Of a stretch of DNA of 64,000 bases, positions 45,767 to 55,025 are shown piece after piece. Source of the stretch: Psychromonas sp030397575 (GTDB lineage Bacteria > Pseudomonadota > Gammaproteobacteria > Enterobacterales > Psychromonadaceae); assembly GCF_046250175.1 (NCBI RefSeq), contig NZ_CP176468.1; one strand, 5' to 3'. The stretch's first letter is position 1. Each line of letters starts with the position of its first letter. The notes below the pieces were generated by a model, which saw nothing but the letters and a program-made list of their open reading frames with translations, did not search any database and was not told where the DNA came from. The position numbers and the translations under genes are program-made.

Positions 45767-46397
45767 ATTGTTCCTCTTCAGCTGGCGCACTTAATCTTAG
45801 TTTTTTATAAGCTGATTCAGGTATAGATAGCTCATGATGTGTGGTTAAAACAATGGCTCCACCTTGCTCTGCGTGCTTAATGAGACGTTTTTCAAGCACC
45901 TGAACGGCATGTTTATCAAGGGAAGTAAAAGGTTCATCAAGTATCCATAATTTACAATCAGTGATATACATTCTAGCTAACGCAATACGTCGTTGTTGTC
46001 CCGCAGAAAGCTGTGCAGCTGGGACATACTCGTAACCAACTAACCCGACCATAAGCAATGCTTCAAATAGGTCTGCATCAGCTTGTGTAGAATATAAACG
46101 TTGAAAAGATTGCAGATTTTCTAGAACGGTTAATTCAGGTTTTATCCCAGATTTATGTCCTAGATAAAGGAGTGCTTTATAATAACTTTCTCGTTGTTTG
46201 ATGATGTTTTCTTGTTGCCAATAAATATCACCAGAATAAGCTGAGGACAAGCCCGTCAATAAGCGTAATAAACTGGTTTTACCCGCGCCATTAGGCCCTT
46301 CTAGATGTAATATTTCACCAGCAGAAAGCATGAAGTTTAACTGTTTAAACAAAACACGTTGTTCTCTAACACAAGTTAAGTTTCTGCACTCAAGCAT
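45759..46397 (-). CDS. ccmA: Heme exporter ATP-binding protein CcmA
   Basis: CcmA is the ATPase of the complex that frees holo-CcmE. The 212-residue product has Walker A GPNGAGKTS near residue 35, the signature LSAGQQRRIALAR near 129, and LWILDEPFTSLD. It is the first gene of the complete ccmABCDEFGHI operon. A 319-bp gap without genes separates it from the chemotaxis operon upstream. Confidence 0.96.
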   Translation of the reverse strand: MLECRNLTCVREQRVLFKQLNFMLSAGEILHLEGPNGAGKTSLLRLLTGLSSAYSGDIYWQQENIIKQRESYYKALLYLGHKSGIKPELTVLENLQSFQRLYSTQADADLFEALLMVGLVGYEYVPAAQLSAGQQRRIALARMYITDCKLWILDEPFTSLDKHAVQVLEKRLIKHAEQGGAIVLTTHHELSIPESAYKKLRLSAPAEEEQYV

Positions 46398-46716
46398 TAA
46401 TGCTTACCCTTATTAAAAGACAATCAAAATAGCAGAGGATCCTAACATAGAAAACACACATGAGTAACTATCAGCAAGGGCTAGTAACAGTAAGAAAAAG
46501 TATGAGTATTATAAGAGCAATGATAAAAGAAAACCTAAGTGAGGTAATATTGAGTTAAACACTCAAAAAATAGCGTAATTAATGGGCCACTCTGCAGCCA
46601 ATAAGGTCGAAGTGAATGTGATTAGCCAACTTGTTTGTGATTAATCACACAATTCACTATCTAAATAATAAACTGCCTAAAAAGCTATTAAGTGCTGCTT
46701 CAGAGGTGTATAGCCA
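46398..46716. other. Intergenic region upstream of ccmA
   Basis: These 319 bp hold no gene I can support. They include a perfect 14-bp palindrome TGTGATTAATCACA (46636-46649), a short hairpin TTGAGT/ACTCAA near 46551-46567, and a TATAAT on the minus strand (46508-46513) that could serve ccmA but lacks a good -35 box. No T-rich terminator was seen after the DUF2802 gene, so read-through into ccm is possible. Confidence 0.5.
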
Positions 46717-47109
46717 TTATTTACGATGTAAATTTAATAATAACTCAGCCTCTGCACGTGGTAATTCACATTCCTGCATTAACTCTTCAATACTCGCTCC
46801 TAACTCAACCATTTTAGTGGCACGGGTATAGAGTCTATTTTCAGGCGCAGAAGCCACTAAGTCTACTTGATGCTCTTGTATCTTATTTACCGTATGATCA
46901 AGTTGCTTTAACTTTTTACCTAAGCCTATTGCTCCAGAGTGCACCTCTGAAAATTGCTTTTTATTACTTTCTTGCTGCGCTAATAGAGACTTAACCAGTA
47001 TTTCAAGACTACGGTTTTTCTTATTTACTCTTTTCAATAAAAAAAGCGTCGTAGCAAAACTCACAATGACTAACAAAATAGCTAGCCAAGGAATATATTG
47101 TATAAACAT
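46717..47109 (-). CDS. DUF2802 family protein
   Basis: The 130-residue protein has an N-terminal transmembrane segment (about 6-26), a coiled coil (about 28-85), and a C-terminal helix-turn-helix-like part, KMVELGASIEELMQECELPRAEAELL near residues 98-125. Its place after cheW at the end of flagellar and chemotaxis operons is conserved in Vibrio, Shewanella and Pseudomonas. The function is unknown. I start at the ATG at 47109, with AGG six bases upstream; a GTG two codons earlier overlaps that site. Confidence 0.8.
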   Translation of the reverse strand: MFIQYIPWLAILLVIVSFATTLFLLKRVNKKNRSLEILVKSLLAQQESNKKQFSEVHSGAIGLGKKLKQLDHTVNKIQEHQVDLVASAPENRLYTRATKMVELGASIEELMQECELPRAEAELLLNLHRK

Positions 47110-47135
47110 ATGCACCTAATTTAGGTAATAATCAC

Positions 47136-47624
47136 TTACAGTAAATGTAGCTCATCCCATTCGTCATCAGTAAGTAATTTATTAAGATCAACTAAAATTA
47201 ATAAACCACTATCACGATTACATACACCTTGGATGAATTGTGAGCTTTCTTCAGTCCCCACATGCGGCGCAGCTTCGATCTCTGATTTCTTCAAGTACAC
47301 CACTTCAGCAACACTATCTACTAAAATACCGATAACTTGCTTTTCTGCTTCAATAATTACAATACGAGTACTATCAGTAATATCAGCAGGCATTAATCCA
47401 AAACGAGTACGTGTATCGATAACAGTTACCACATTACCACGAAGATTAATGATACCTAATACATACTGTGGTGCGCCAGGTACGGCAGCAATTTCAGTAT
47501 AACGTAAGATTTCTTGCACTTGCATTACGTTAATACCGTAGGTTTCGTTATCTAAAAGAAACGTTACACGTTGTAAAATTTCATCGTTAGACGTTTTATC
47601 TGACAAACTAGATTCTCTATTCAT
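47136..47624 (-). CDS. cheW: Chemotaxis coupling protein CheW
   Basis: CheW links chemoreceptors to CheA in polar arrays. The 162-residue product is a single CheW domain with TFLLDNETYGINVMQVQEIL at residue 21, AAVPGAPQYVLGIINLRGNV near 46, and VDSVAEVV near 104. It lies between parP and the DUF2802 gene. Confidence 0.96.
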   Translation of the reverse strand: MNRESSLSDKTSNDEILQRVTFLLDNETYGINVMQVQEILRYTEIAAVPGAPQYVLGIINLRGNVVTVIDTRTRFGLMPADITDSTRIVIIEAEKQVIGILVDSVAEVVYLKKSEIEAAPHVGTEESSQFIQGVCNRDSGLLILVDLNKLLTDDEWDELHLL

Positions 47625-47671
47625 TTTATCTCTACTTAAAATTATTGGTTAATTAAATTCAGCTTAAAAAT

Positions 47672-48337
47672 TTAGCTGCGAATGTCCATTCCCTGATCTA
47701 ATAATTTCACTAGCTCTTCAGCATGGATTAAAGCACACATTTTTTGCTTAACCATCCCAGCGAGCCATGGTCGTGAGCCTTTTTCCTCACGCCATCTAAT
47801 TTGGTCTTTATTTAGCGTTTCAGTGCCAATTAACTTTTCACAAGATAAACCCCAAGCGGTACTACCTAATAAAATAAAATGGCTATATTGAAGATCCTCA
47901 GCATTTTTGTCTAATTGTAACCAAGATGCCGTATCAACGATGTTGTATAGCCTTTCATTATGGCTCATCACGCCACGAAACCAAGCTGGCTTACCCATTA
48001 AAAAGTTAAGTGAATCACTTAACTGATAAATCCCGCCTAAATCAGTTAACGGAATAGCAAAAGTCACCTGATTTAATTCGAAGAACAAAACTTGAAAATT
48101 ATCTTCAACCTGAAGATTTTGCCACTGCTCAGCAGGTGCTGGTTCCTCTTCATCACTGGCTTTTTCAACGCCTACAATAGACTCAGAAAAAACCAAGTTC
48201 TTTGGTAATGTTGATACATCCACAGGAATAGGATCTGCAAACTCTGTTTGCTTGTTCTCTGGTTGCTCTGTAGCTTGGTCATCTCGAAGCATTGAATCAA
48301 AATAGTTTTTCATTGCTTCGTTGTTGTTATTCTTCAT
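47672..48337 (-). CDS. parP: CheW-like array protein ParP
   Basis: In Vibrio, ParP joins the ParC positioning protein to CheA and the receptors through a C-terminal CheW-like (AIF) domain. This 221-residue protein has an acidic, proline-containing N-terminus (1 to about 75) and a degenerate CheW domain (about 80-215, VLFFELNQVTFAIPLTDLGG). It abuts parC directly. The name rests on this domain layout and on the conserved parC-parP-cheW order; it could also be called a CheW-like protein of unknown role. Confidence 0.75.
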   Translation of the reverse strand: MKNNNNEAMKNYFDSMLRDDQATEQPENKQTEFADPIPVDVSTLPKNLVFSESIVGVEKASDEEEPAPAEQWQNLQVEDNFQVLFFELNQVTFAIPLTDLGGIYQLSDSLNFLMGKPAWFRGVMSHNERLYNIVDTASWLQLDKNAEDLQYSHFILLGSTAWGLSCEKLIGTETLNKDQIRWREEKGSRPWLAGMVKQKMCALIHAEELVKLLDQGMDIRS

Positions 48338-49117
48338 CTAATTATGCTCGGTTTGTAACAAATAATTTAACAAAGTTTCATAGGCAAATGCCCCTCGACA
48401 GTTCTTTGTATACTGCGAGATTGGTAGATGCGCTAAACTCGCATCTCTGAATTTAGTATCGATTGGAATGACACCTTTCCATACTTTGCCCTGATAAGTT
48501 TTTTGTAAATCATTTAACGTATTAATTGACGCTCTGGTTCGTTTATCAAACATAGTAGGAATAATGCAATAATTAAAGTCATTGCCCTTAGAATATTGCA
48601 TTATTCCCAAGGTTTGTACCATTCTTTGTAAGCCCTTTGAGGCTAAAAACTCAGTTTGTACTGGGATCAAAATACGTTCGCAAGCAGCTAATGCATTCAC
48701 CATCATTACCCCTAATACAGGAGGACAATCTATCAATACAAAGTCGTAATCATCTTCTACTAATTTTAGTTGTTTCTTTAAGAACAACCCCATCCCTTCT
48801 TGGTTTCCTAATACTCTATCCAAGGTAGCTAATGACATAGAAGCAGGAATCAAAGAGAGGTTATCAATTTCCGTTGGTAAAATAAGTTGTAATAATCCAG
48901 ACCGAGTTGTTGCTGGGTCTTGAAACAAATCATATAAACTAACCGGTAACTGGTCTGAGTCATATTGTAAATAACTGGTTAATGATGCATGTGGGTCCGT
49001 ATCAATTAACAATACACGGTAACCTCGGTCTACCAATAATCCTGCCAGTGAAATCACAGTCGTGGTTTTACCTACCCCACCTTTTTGGTTTGAAATCGTC
49101 CAAATTTTCACCTTCAC
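48338..49117 (-). CDS. parC: ParA-like ATPase ParC for chemotaxis array positioning
   Basis: ParC-type ATPases place chemotaxis arrays at the cell pole and distribute them at division. The 259-residue product has the deviant Walker A NQKGGVGKTTT near residue 9, switch I LLIDTDPHASLTSYL, and Walker B VLIDCPPVLGV near 130, as in ParA/Soj/MinD proteins. It overlaps motD by 4 bp and sits in the chemotaxis operon away from any origin, so chromosome partition is unlikely. This is not topoisomerase IV ParC. Confidence 0.85.
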   Translation of the reverse strand: MKVKIWTISNQKGGVGKTTTVISLAGLLVDRGYRVLLIDTDPHASLTSYLQYDSDQLPVSLYDLFQDPATTRSGLLQLILPTEIDNLSLIPASMSLATLDRVLGNQEGMGLFLKKQLKLVEDDYDFVLIDCPPVLGVMMVNALAACERILIPVQTEFLASKGLQRMVQTLGIMQYSKGNDFNYCIIPTMFDKRTRASINTLNDLQKTYQGKVWKGVIPIDTKFRDASLAHLPISQYTKNCRGAFAYETLLNYLLQTEHN

Positions 49118-50070
49118 TCCTGCCTTGTTGTAATGATGAGTCGCCCATCTGGACGGTATATTTCACGAATTTCATCGCTATCTGGTGTTACTACACGTGG
49201 AACCTCTGGCTCTACTACTTCATTATTTTTACTTTTATTTTCAACCACTTCCTTTTCAAATACAGCATATTTAGAAATGGCAATCACAACTCGTCGACTT
49301 TTAAGTTTATCCTCAACACCATTCTCATTGATAACAGGCTGAAATTTCCCATAGGCTTCAATCACCATGCGGTGTTGACCCACACCTTGCTCACTCAATG
49401 CTTTTAATACACTGATTGCTCGCATGGCTGACAATTCCCAGTTCGATGCATATATTTCATTAGAAATATTATCTGGGTCTGTATATCCACGAAGCCTAAG
49501 CATATTGTTAACCGGTGATAAAACGTTAGCTATCTGTTTAATATTACGTTTTGCACCATTTAATAAAGTATGGCTAGCATTAGCAAATAACAAGGGGCCA
49601 CTCATTTCAATGGTTAACCAATCACCATTTAAGTCGACACTAAATGCCCCACTTTCTAATTCTGTTTTTAATGCTGATTCTAAGGATAACTGTAACGCTT
49701 GTAATGACTTCCCGGTATAAGTTTGTGCAGGGCTAGATAGTTGTTCACTTTCAAGCTCACTTACATGCCCTAATGCAAAATCTTCTCCGTCACTGAGTAA
49801 AGCTGGCCCAGTATTCTCTTTTATATCATTACTGCGTTTAGTTAAAATACCATTCGCATTCGACCCACTATGTGGTGCCTCGACAAATTTGCTCGCTTGC
49901 TGAATAATTTCAATTACCTCTTGATACTTTTCTTCATTATTCGAAGAGACTGCATACAAAACAACAAATAGCGCAAACATCAAAGTCATATAATCTGCAT
50001 AGGAAACCGTCCAACGATGGACATGATTACTATGCGCTTTATGTGCGTTACGTCTATGATAAATAGGCAT
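49114..50070 (-). CDS. motD: Flagellar stator protein MotD (MotB family)
   Basis: With MotC it would form an ion-conducting stator anchored to peptidoglycan. The 318-residue product has one transmembrane helix with the ion-binding D26 in VSYADYMTLMFALF, a plug and linker region, and a C-terminal OmpA/MotB domain (about 130-265, LRLRGYTDPDNISNEIYASNWELSAMRA in part). The order cheB-motC-motD-parA-like-cheW matches the Pseudomonas motCD locus. The helix resembles proton-type rather than clear sodium-type stators, but ion choice cannot be settled by eye. Confidence 0.9.
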   Translation of the reverse strand: MPIYHRRNAHKAHSNHVHRWTVSYADYMTLMFALFVVLYAVSSNNEEKYQEVIEIIQQASKFVEAPHSGSNANGILTKRSNDIKENTGPALLSDGEDFALGHVSELESEQLSSPAQTYTGKSLQALQLSLESALKTELESGAFSVDLNGDWLTIEMSGPLLFANASHTLLNGAKRNIKQIANVLSPVNNMLRLRGYTDPDNISNEIYASNWELSAMRAISVLKALSEQGVGQHRMVIEAYGKFQPVINENGVEDKLKSRRVVIAISKYAVFEKEVVENKSKNNEVVEPEVPRVVTPDSDEIREIYRPDGRLIITTRQE

Positions 50071-50822
50071 TAGTAAACCGCTCTAGCTAAATACCCATGT
50101 AATCGACGCTCTAGTAACAAGCTATTTTCACCATGTGCAATGGCAATCACACCTACCATGGTCATTTCGTTAAATAACGCCTTATGCTGGTAATTCAAAC
50201 GTATTTTGTTGGCAATCGGTAAGAACAAAAAGTTTGCAAAAGCCACACCATATATAGTTGCGACAAATGCAACAGCAATGCCTTGACCTAACAGCTCAGG
50301 TTGGTCAAGAAACGCCATTGCTTGGATAAGGCCTAATACGGCTCCGATAATTCCTATGGTCGGGCTGTAGCCTCCCATTGCATCGAAGACTTGAGCACTG
50401 CGCTCATGTTGGTCCATTTCTAATTCAATTTCTTGCTCTAAGATCTGTTGTAAATCAACCGGATCACAGCCATCAATGAGCATTGCTAGGGCCATTTCTG
50501 AAAAATGATCTAAGCCTTCATTGTTTTGCTTTTCTAAACTTAACAACCCTTCTTGTCGCGAGATGACTGACCAACGTTTTATTAATATTATCTGCGTATC
50601 CAACAGTACCGATGGTTTTGCAAATAAACTTAACAATTGTTTAAAGGCATGACTTAATTGCTTGAATGAAGATTGAATTAAAATGGCACCTAGTGTGCCG
50701 CCAAAAACAATCAAAAATGCAGCAAAATCAAAGAGGCTACTCAAAGGGGCATCATGATAAAGCTGTGCAAAAACAATGCTTACAGCAATAACAATAAAAC
50801 CAAGTAGCCCTATTTTACTCAT
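50070..50822 (-). CDS. motC: Flagellar stator protein MotC (MotA family)
   Basis: The 250-residue membrane protein has four hydrophobic segments, an N-terminal pair (about 3-50) and a C-terminal pair (about 150-205, with MGGYSPTIGIIGAVLGLIQAM carrying the conserved proline), joined by a cytoplasmic loop for rotor contact. It overlaps cheB by 8 bp and motD by one base, so the pair is translated in step. A separate PomAB or MotAB pair elsewhere in the genome is likely. Confidence 0.9.
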   Translation of the reverse strand: MSKIGLLGFIVIAVSIVFAQLYHDAPLSSLFDFAAFLIVFGGTLGAILIQSSFKQLSHAFKQLLSLFAKPSVLLDTQIILIKRWSVISRQEGLLSLEKQNNEGLDHFSEMALAMLIDGCDPVDLQQILEQEIELEMDQHERSAQVFDAMGGYSPTIGIIGAVLGLIQAMAFLDQPELLGQGIAVAFVATIYGVAFANFLFLPIANKIRLNYQHKALFNEMTMVGVIAIAHGENSLLLERRLHGYLARAVY

Positions 50823-51954
50823 GCTTTAATTCCACTAATATCCGTTGAGCAACTTGATCTAATGGTATTGACTCTGTTGCAATGCCTGCCTTAGCAACCG
50901 CTTGAGGCATACCATAAACAACACAACTTGCTTCATCTTGCGCCCAGATTTCAGCACCTTTATCTTTCAATAAACGAGCGCCATCTCGACCATCCGCTCC
51001 CATACCAGTCAAGATAACAGCTAATACTTTGCTGCCGTAAGATTTAGATAATGAAGCAAAGGTAATATCAACACTTGGTTTATAGTTTAATGCTTCATTA
51101 CCTGGGTGTATTTTAATTTGGCCATTCGGACCAATTAACATCTGTTTGCCACCTGGTGCTAAATAAGCACAGCCAGGCTTTAAAATATCCCCCGTAGCCG
51201 CTTCTTTAACTGATATTTTACAATTACTATTGAGTCTATCAGCAAAGGCTTTGGTAAACGTACCCGGCATATGTTGAACTAAGACAATAGGTAATTTAAA
51301 GTGTGCCGGTAAAGCTGTTAGTATTTTTTGTAATGCAACGGGGCCTCCCGTTGAAGTACCAATCGCTAACACATTATAATTCTTACCAGATGCTTTATGG
51401 CGTTTAATAGGTGATGGCTTAGCAGTTAGTTCACTGCGATCGTTGATCGTTGATAAACGGTTCAAAGTAGGTTTTACAACCGTACTTGTGTTACTAGTTA
51501 GCGTTGGAGATGCCTTCGCTGTAATCCCTGATTTTTTATCAGCAACTCGCATAACACGACGTTTAGCAATTTGTTGAATACGCTGCTGTAGTAACGTTGT
51601 CGCTTCTTCTTTATCGCGAGCAATATCTTCAAACTTTTTAGGTAAAAAGTCACAAGCACCTGCTTCTAAAGCATCTAACGTAGCACTCGCACCTTGGTGA
51701 GTTAATGATGAAAACATTAAAATAGGTGTCGGAGCGACATCCATTATTTTTTGTACCGCTGTAATGCCATCCATTATCGGCATTTCAACATCCATGGTAA
51801 TCACATCAGGTTTGTGTTTGAGTACCATCTCAATAGATTCTTTACCGTTATTAGCCGTCGCGATAACTTCTAAATGAGGAGATGCATTGATAATCTCACT
51901 TACTCGACGACGAAAAAAATTAGAATCATCGACTACTAACACTTTGATTGCCAT
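50815..51954 (-). CDS. cheB: Chemotaxis methylesterase CheB
   Basis: CheB removes methyl groups from receptors after phosphorylation by CheA. The 379-residue product has an N-terminal receiver with D55 in VITMDVEMP, a linker (about 135-185), and a C-terminal esterase domain with the serine nucleophile in AIGTSTGGPVAL, then VQHMPGTFT and LTGMGADGRDG. The start lies 11 bp after the cheA stop. Confidence 0.96.
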   Translation of the reverse strand: MAIKVLVVDDSNFFRRRVSEIINASPHLEVIATANNGKESIEMVLKHKPDVITMDVEMPIMDGITAVQKIMDVAPTPILMFSSLTHQGASATLDALEAGACDFLPKKFEDIARDKEEATTLLQQRIQQIAKRRVMRVADKKSGITAKASPTLTSNTSTVVKPTLNRLSTINDRSELTAKPSPIKRHKASGKNYNVLAIGTSTGGPVALQKILTALPAHFKLPIVLVQHMPGTFTKAFADRLNSNCKISVKEAATGDILKPGCAYLAPGGKQMLIGPNGQIKIHPGNEALNYKPSVDITFASLSKSYGSKVLAVILTGMGADGRDGARLLKDKGAEIWAQDEASCVVYGMPQAVAKAGIATESIPLDQVAQRILVELKHE

Positions 51955-51965
51955 TTACAGTTCCT

Positions 51966-54233
51966 TTATGCGTAATGCTTTAATAAGCTAGGTAGATCTA
52001 AAATCAAAGCAATACCACCATCACTAGTAATGGTTGCACCAGCCATCCCAGGTGTACCTGATAGCAATTTATCTAAGGCTTTAATAACGACTTCTTCTTG
52101 TCCTAATAATCCATCCACTACAAATGCTACTTGTTGGATACCAAGTTGAACGATAACAACATGTCCTAAGCCATCCGCTTTCTCATTACGAGGTGCTTGT
52201 GGCGCGAGCCAATCTCGTAGATAAAATAATGGTACGGCATGATCACGAATTACTACGGTTAATTGTCCATTGACCACATTAGTTTTTGCTAAATCAAAAT
52301 GGAAAATTTCATTTACGTTAGTTAAAGGTAATGCAAATGTTTGATTCGCGACTAACACCATTAAGGTCGGCAAAATCGCTAAGGTTAGCGGGACTTTAAT
52401 CTCTAAACGTGTGCCTTTACCAATTTCGGAGTCGATAGAGATGGTACCGTTTAACTTAGTAATACTGGTTTTAACCACATCCATGCCAACACCGCGGCCA
52501 GAAATATCCGATATTTCTACTTTAGTAGAGAAACCTGGCGCAAAGATAAGTGAATAAGCATCTTTATCAGTCATACGCTCGGCCGCATCTTGATCTAAGA
52601 TGCCTTTACCGATAGCAATTTGTTTTAACTTCTCTGCATCCATACCAGCGCCATCATCTTGGATAACTAGCAAGATATGATCACCTTCCTGTGCAGCTGA
52701 TAGTAAGACTCTACCTTGTGTTTCTTTACCTGATTGCATTCTAATTTCAGGCATTTCAATACCGTGGTCCACAGAGTTTCGCACTAAATGCACCAATGGA
52801 TCGGCTAATGCTTCCACTAGATTTTTATCTAAATCGGTCTCTTCACCCACTAAATCTAAGCGAATATTTTTTCCAAGTTGACGAGCTAAATCCCTGACCA
52901 CACGAGGAAACTTACCAAATACCTTTTTAATAGGTTGCATTCGGGTTTTCATCACAGAGCCTTGTAGATCACTGGTAACGATCGCCAAGTTAGCTACTGC
53001 CCGAGATATTTCTTCATTTTCGGAGGTAGATTCTAGACTCACTAATCTATTACGAACCAGTACCAGTTCTCCAACCATATTCATGATTTCATCAAGGGTA
53101 CTTGTATCAACACGGACGGTTTGTTCTGCTTGAGGTTTAACAGGTACTTTTGCAGCTGGCTTTTTCTCAGCTGCAGGTTGAGGTTTAACTGCTGCTGGAG
53201 TGGGTGCCGCTTTAACAGGTTCAGACTGAGTAACTGAAGGAGTAGTTTTAGGTGTTTGTTTGACTGTTTCCTGTATAACAGGAGCAGCCGTATTCATTTT
53301 ACCTACACCATGTAATTCATCTAAGAGAGACTCAAATTCATCTTCTGTAATTTCATCAGAAACAGGTGCTGGTTTTTCAACCTTAGGAGCACCACTATGA
53401 GTTCCTTTACCATGAAGTTCGTCTAGTAAATTCTCAAACTCATCCTCACTAATTTCATCACTGGCAACGTTTTCTGGAGCTTTATCAGCCTTTGCAGGTT
53501 TATCTCCATGCTTACCGCTACCATGAAGCTCATCTAGCAGTGATTCAAATTCATCTTCTGTAATCTCATCACTAGTGGCTTGATTTTCTGGTGTTGAAAC
53601 CACAGGAGTAGGGGAATGTTTGCCTGCTCCATGTAAATCATCTAATAAGCTTTCGAACTCATCTTCTGTAATTTCATCACTTACTGCCTGTGCAGGGGAA
53701 TCAGCGTCAGGTTTAGTGTGTAATTCATCTAATAGACTTTCGAATTCAGCTTCGTTAATGTCGTCAATACTACTTCCAGTAGCTTGCACCGTTTCTGCAA
53801 CAGGTTCAGGAACTTCATCGACAATAGGCTCAGCAGTTTCTGCTTCAGGCTTACTTAATCGGTGTAATGACTCTAAAATATCTGAAGAGGCTTTTTCTGC
53901 AGCTTCACCATTTTGTACCGCAGAGAACTGTTCATTGATAATGTCTAATGCAGCTAAAATGGTATCCATTAACTCAGAATCAACTGAACGGGCTCCTTGA
54001 CGTAATCCATCAAATACATTTTCAGCACCATGGCATGTTTCAACCAGCTCAGTTAATGATAGAAAGCCTGCTCCTCCTTTAACGGTATGAAAGCCGCGGA
54101 AGATTGCATTTAATAATTCAACATCATTTGGATTATTTTCTAATTCAACAAGTTGTTCTGAGAGTAACTCTAGAATCTCTCCTGCTTCAACTAAAAAATC
54201 CTGCAGGATCTCATCATCTACTTCAAATGTCAT
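51966..54233 (-). CDS. cheA: Chemotaxis histidine kinase CheA
   Basis: CheA phosphorylates CheY and CheB in response to receptors. The 755-residue protein has a P1 Hpt domain with H49 in FHTVKGGAGFL, five acidic repeats (about 156-309), a Pro/Ala/Lys-rich linker (about 315-370), the P3 dimerisation helix pair, a P4 kinase domain with LVRNSVDHGIE, DDGAGM and GRGVGMDVV, and a P5 CheW-like domain. No normal P2 CheY-docking domain is seen; the repeats occupy that region. Neighbours are cheZ (12 bp upstream) and cheB. Confidence 0.96.
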   Translation of the reverse strand: MTFEVDDEILQDFLVEAGEILELLSEQLVELENNPNDVELLNAIFRGFHTVKGGAGFLSLTELVETCHGAENVFDGLRQGARSVDSELMDTILAALDIINEQFSAVQNGEAAEKASSDILESLHRLSKPEAETAEPIVDEVPEPVAETVQATGSSIDDINEAEFESLLDELHTKPDADSPAQAVSDEITEDEFESLLDDLHGAGKHSPTPVVSTPENQATSDEITEDEFESLLDELHGSGKHGDKPAKADKAPENVASDEISEDEFENLLDELHGKGTHSGAPKVEKPAPVSDEITEDEFESLLDELHGVGKMNTAAPVIQETVKQTPKTTPSVTQSEPVKAAPTPAAVKPQPAAEKKPAAKVPVKPQAEQTVRVDTSTLDEIMNMVGELVLVRNRLVSLESTSENEEISRAVANLAIVTSDLQGSVMKTRMQPIKKVFGKFPRVVRDLARQLGKNIRLDLVGEETDLDKNLVEALADPLVHLVRNSVDHGIEMPEIRMQSGKETQGRVLLSAAQEGDHILLVIQDDGAGMDAEKLKQIAIGKGILDQDAAERMTDKDAYSLIFAPGFSTKVEISDISGRGVGMDVVKTSITKLNGTISIDSEIGKGTRLEIKVPLTLAILPTLMVLVANQTFALPLTNVNEIFHFDLAKTNVVNGQLTVVIRDHAVPLFYLRDWLAPQAPRNEKADGLGHVVIVQLGIQQVAFVVDGLLGQEEVVIKALDKLLSGTPGMAGATITSDGGIALILDLPSLLKHYA
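53307..53765 (-). repeat. Five-copy acidic repeat inside cheA
   Basis: Five copies of a unit close to SDEITEDEFESLLDELHG occur at CheA residues 156-172, 185-202, 221-238, 258-275 and 292-309, spaced 29-37 residues apart by Lys/His/Pro-rich linkers. Copy 1 is the most divergent, and DNA identity among the copies is high in the core. The pattern suggests amphipathic docking helices on flexible tethers. Confidence 0.9.
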
Positions 54234-54245
54234 TTCCTAGTTCCT

Positions 54246-55010
54246 TTAAAATCCTAAGCTTGAAAGCAGGTCATCTACGTCGTCTTGTCCGTTGACAACG
54301 TCAGTACGGGATTCGGCATCAATAATTGGCCCTTCCGTTTTAATAGTATTCTTCGTTTCTTTAACTGAACTTTGTTTTTCAACAGAAGAATCTAACTCAC
54401 TTTGTTTACTGCATACTTTTAGAATAACCACTAATTTCGATTCAATTTCTTGTACTAGTTCGATCACGCGGTTAATAATTTGACCAGTTAAATCTTGGAA
54501 CTCTTGTGCCATTAAAATTTCAGTTAATTTATCGCGTAACTGATTTGCACTCTGTTTCGAATAATTTAAAAAATCATCCACTGAATGACACATTAATTTA
54601 AACTCACCTAAAGCTAAATCACGAGTCATTAGATTGCTCCAACTTGGCATAACCTCATCCAAGTCATTAATCAACTTATCAGTCACAGGTAAACAATGAT
54701 CAATTGCATCCATAGTGGTATTGGCTGCTTTGTCAGTCATTTCAATAACGTAATTCAAACGATTTTTTGCATCAGGTAAATCATGACCAGCTAAATCTAA
54801 TAAACGCGTATCATTATGAAAACTTAGTAATGCTTCATGTAACTCACGGGTTAACTCGCCCACTTGCCCAAACAAGACGCTTTCAGTGGTATTAAAATGT
54901 TTAACACTTTCTACAATTTTATTAGCATCTTCTATTTGGTCTGCTTCTAAATGTGCAACTAAGGCTTTAGCTTCTGAAAGTGATAGGTGTGGCATTACAT
55001 TATTTGCCAT
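54246..55010 (-). CDS. cheZ: CheY-phosphate phosphatase CheZ
   Basis: CheZ speeds dephosphorylation of CheY. The 254-residue helical protein has a long hairpin with AQEFQDLTGQIINRVI near residue 160, carrying the catalytic glutamine, and the C-terminal CheY-binding tail DDVDDLLSSLGF. It lies between cheY (15-bp gap) and cheA (12-bp gap). Confidence 0.95.
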   Translation of the reverse strand: MANNVMPHLSLSEAKALVAHLEADQIEDANKIVESVKHFNTTESVLFGQVGELTRELHEALLSFHNDTRLLDLAGHDLPDAKNRLNYVIEMTDKAANTTMDAIDHCLPVTDKLINDLDEVMPSWSNLMTRDLALGEFKLMCHSVDDFLNYSKQSANQLRDKLTEILMAQEFQDLTGQIINRVIELVQEIESKLVVILKVCSKQSELDSSVEKQSSVKETKNTIKTEGPIIDAESRTDVVNGQDDVDDLLSSLGF

Positions 55011-55025
55011 ACTTAACTCCTTAAA

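Noticed and set aside
46636..46649. CRP or FNR site
   Set aside because: Spacing between half-sites is four, not six, and the TTGAT half-site of FNR is absent.
48338..49117. Chromosome-partition ParA or plasmid origin
   Set aside because: There is no parB, parS or replication gene; the chemotaxis setting and neighbouring CheW-like gene indicate array positioning.
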